Source of the DNA: Limnochordia bacterium | GTDB taxonomy: Bacteria > Bacillota > Limnochordia > Darwinibacteriales > DTU012 | Assembly (NCBI GenBank): GCA_007116995.1 | Contig: SKHL01000164.1 | Span: 1-6,636 of the forward strand | DNA length: 6,636 bases | Direction of reading: 5' to 3' | Part shown: one piece after another, positions 5,505-6,636 of the stretch | Layout: every line of letters starts with the position of its first letter | How positions within the stretch are numbered: the first letter of the stretch is position 1 | The notes under the pieces: model-generated | Seen by the model: only the letters and a program-made list of their open reading frames with translations | The model's database searches: none | Told to the model about the DNA's origin: nothing | Made by a program: the position numbers and the translations under genes

Positions 5505-5930
5505 ATGCGCCAACGCGCAGATGTGATAGGTAATCCAGGAGTGTCTATCCTGGTTAAGTTAGCGGATCCAGGGTCATCTTGTGGTAATTGTACCGGATGT
5601 ATTAAGTTTTCTGGTAACGAGGAGGAAAAAGATCAGCTACTAGAGGTTGCAACCACAATACCAGTCAAAGAAGGTGACTCAGTTATTATAGAAAGTACAC
5701 CTAAAGCGCTATTACAGGTAGTAGCTATACTCTATGGTATTCCCTTTTCTGGGCTAGTGGTAGGATATCTTATTACGCTATATCTGTCAGGATCCGATCC
5801 TACAGCAGGTCTAGGGGCTTTGTTTGGGCTGATTATTGGTGGACTAATCGCGCGCCCCATCGCTCGGGTGTTAGCTACTCACGTGGGGAAGCCTACTATT
5901 GTGGCTAAGGCTTGTTCTGACCCGTACTAG
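5505..5930 (+). CDS. RseC/MucC (SoxR-reducing system) family membrane protein
   Basis: A 141-residue inner-membrane protein of the RseC/MucC family. In gamma-proteobacteria RseC is linked to sigma-E control and to reduction of SoxR; in Gram-positive anaerobes relatives are often tied to Rnf-type electron transport, and the role is not settled. Order: a small soluble beta-type region, a cysteine cluster CGNCTGC (C26, C29, C32), the VKEGDSVII turn typical of the family (about 55-63), then two membrane segments (about 70-94 and 101-117) and a short tail. E. coli RseC has a four-cysteine cluster; here three are close together, with a further Cys at 137. Start: ATG at 5505, 11 bases after GAGG (5490-5493); an in-frame GTG at 5496 is too close to that site. 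It ends one base before the end of the convergent MFS gene. Confidence 0.85.
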   Translation: MRQRADVIGNPGVSILVKLADPGSSCGNCTGCIKFSGNEEEKDQLLEVATTIPVKEGDSVIIESTPKALLQVVAILYGIPFSGLVVGYLITLYLSGSDPTAGLGALFGLIIGGLIARPIARVLATHVGKPTIVAKACSDPY

Positions 5931-5931
5931 G

Positions 5932-6636
5932 TTAATCACTTTGCTTAATAAAGACAAAGGCTAATAGGGAGCCAATAACTCCTAGGGAACCAGCCGATAT
6001 CAATGTAACTAAATCACCATAGCTCATTATCCAACCAAAGGTTAGTGGTCCAAGTGCGGAACCCATTGCGCGCACAGATCCATAGAAGGCGGCGATTACG
6101 CCACGTTCTTCTTGTTCGACACAACCGATAATCAGCGTGTTTAGCGAGGGTAAGGTTAGTCCGAAACCCACTCCAACTAAAGCAACCATGCCGTAAATCA
6201 GGAAACTATCAGGCAGGATTAAACTAATCAGTAGTGGTGCACCAATAATCAGTAGTCCTAGAGTCGTAAGGTGGGTCAAGTTTATGTTCTGTAGATATTT
6301 TCCTGTGATTATCGCGGTAATGGCCACAGTTAGGATTGGCAAGGACAGAAGCAATCCGCGATGGAAACCATGAATTTGAAAGCGAGTTGCTAAAGTATCT
6401 GCTAAGAAAAATAGATTACCAAACCAGATGAAAACTGCGATGAAAGTGCTCCCAAACGCTGCTGCTAGGGAGCGTTTATTACGTGCGAATACAGTAACTA
6501 GTGCACGGAAGTACTGGGCCATTGTCTGTTTATGTCTACCAAGTTTTGATTCTACCCGAAAAAGGAGCAGACCAATAGCTACGGGAAAAGCTAGCAGGGG
6601 ATAGACAAAAAAAGGAGCGTACCAGATAAGCCCTGC
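5932..6636 (-). CDS. MFS transporter, C-terminal part, cut by window edge
   Basis: A proton-coupled type membrane transporter of the major facilitator superfamily. The frame stays open to the right edge, giving 234 residues that include the central loop and the C-terminal six-helix half; the start lies outside the window. A shorter ATG at 6522 is not taken as the start, since the upstream 38 codons are in frame and read as a membrane segment (WYAPFFVYPLLAFPVAIGLLL) running into the basic central loop. The stretch PSLNTLIIG, followed by EERGVIAAFYGSVRAMGSALGP, resembles the helix 10-11 region of drug or siderophore exporters such as YmfD-type proteins, but the substrate cannot be assigned. No terminator separates it from the RseC-family gene. 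Confidence 0.9.
   Translation of the reverse strand, partial: AGLIWYAPFFVYPLLAFPVAIGLLLFRVESKLGRHKQTMAQYFRALVTVFARNKRSLAAAFGSTFIAVFIWFGNLFFLADTLATRFQIHGFHRGLLLSLPILTVAITAIITGKYLQNINLTHLTTLGLLIIGAPLLISLILPDSFLIYGMVALVGVGFGLTLPSLNTLIIGCVEQEERGVIAAFYGSVRAMGSALGPLTFGWIMSYGDLVTLISAGSLGVIGSLLAFVFIKQSD

Overview
The window looks like a chromosomal segment of a low-to-moderate GC Gram-positive-type bacterium, probably a Clostridia-like or related member of the Bacillota. The reasons are strong AGGAGG-type ribosome binding sites, a lipobox lipoprotein of the M23 family, compact U-tract terminators, and a cytoplasmic membrane redox gene set with no sign of outer-membrane genes. The genus cannot be fixed from sequence alone. 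No phage, transposon, CRISPR or toxin-antitoxin genes are visible. This is mostly an ordinary housekeeping and envelope region with a few unusual small elements.

Left part (1-1321). The 5' part of murB (peptidoglycan precursor synthesis) runs leftward off the window. Behind it are a clear terminator and an M23 (lysostaphin-type) zinc peptidase lipoprotein, also leftward, with a recognisable promoter. Both genes concern the cell wall.

Middle part (1322-4182). A secreted protein with a jelly-roll-like N-terminal half and an LPP20/FlgT-like C-terminal half runs rightward. It meets head-on a membrane-anchored TlpA/ResA-type thioredoxin-fold protein on the minus strand, with 3 bases between the two stop codons. 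Divergent from the latter is a PfkB-family kinase of unassigned substrate.

Right part (4183-6636). Behind the kinase lies what appears to be the wreck of a trpB gene. It keeps a ribosome binding site, a start and about 15 N-terminal codons, which run out of frame into the C-terminal SGRGDKD signature, with the centre gone. Then come a membrane-anchored single-domain FMN-binding protein with a flavinylation motif, an unannotated 56-residue cysteine-rich protein with a strong ribosome binding site, and a doubtful 43-codon ORF. On the minus strand is tRNA-Asp(GTC) with its own near-consensus promoter and terminator. An RseC/MucC-family membrane protein with a CxxCxxC cluster runs rightward and ends one base from the end of a minus-strand MFS transporter, which is cut by the right edge.

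How they fit: murB, the M23 lipoprotein and the secreted jelly-roll protein are envelope functions. TlpA-like, FMN-binding, Cys-rich and RseC-like proteins suggest thiol or electron-transfer chemistry at the membrane, but they sit in separate transcription units, so a joint pathway is only an inference. The least explained items are the trpB relic, the Cys-rich miniprotein and the jelly-roll/LPP20-like protein.
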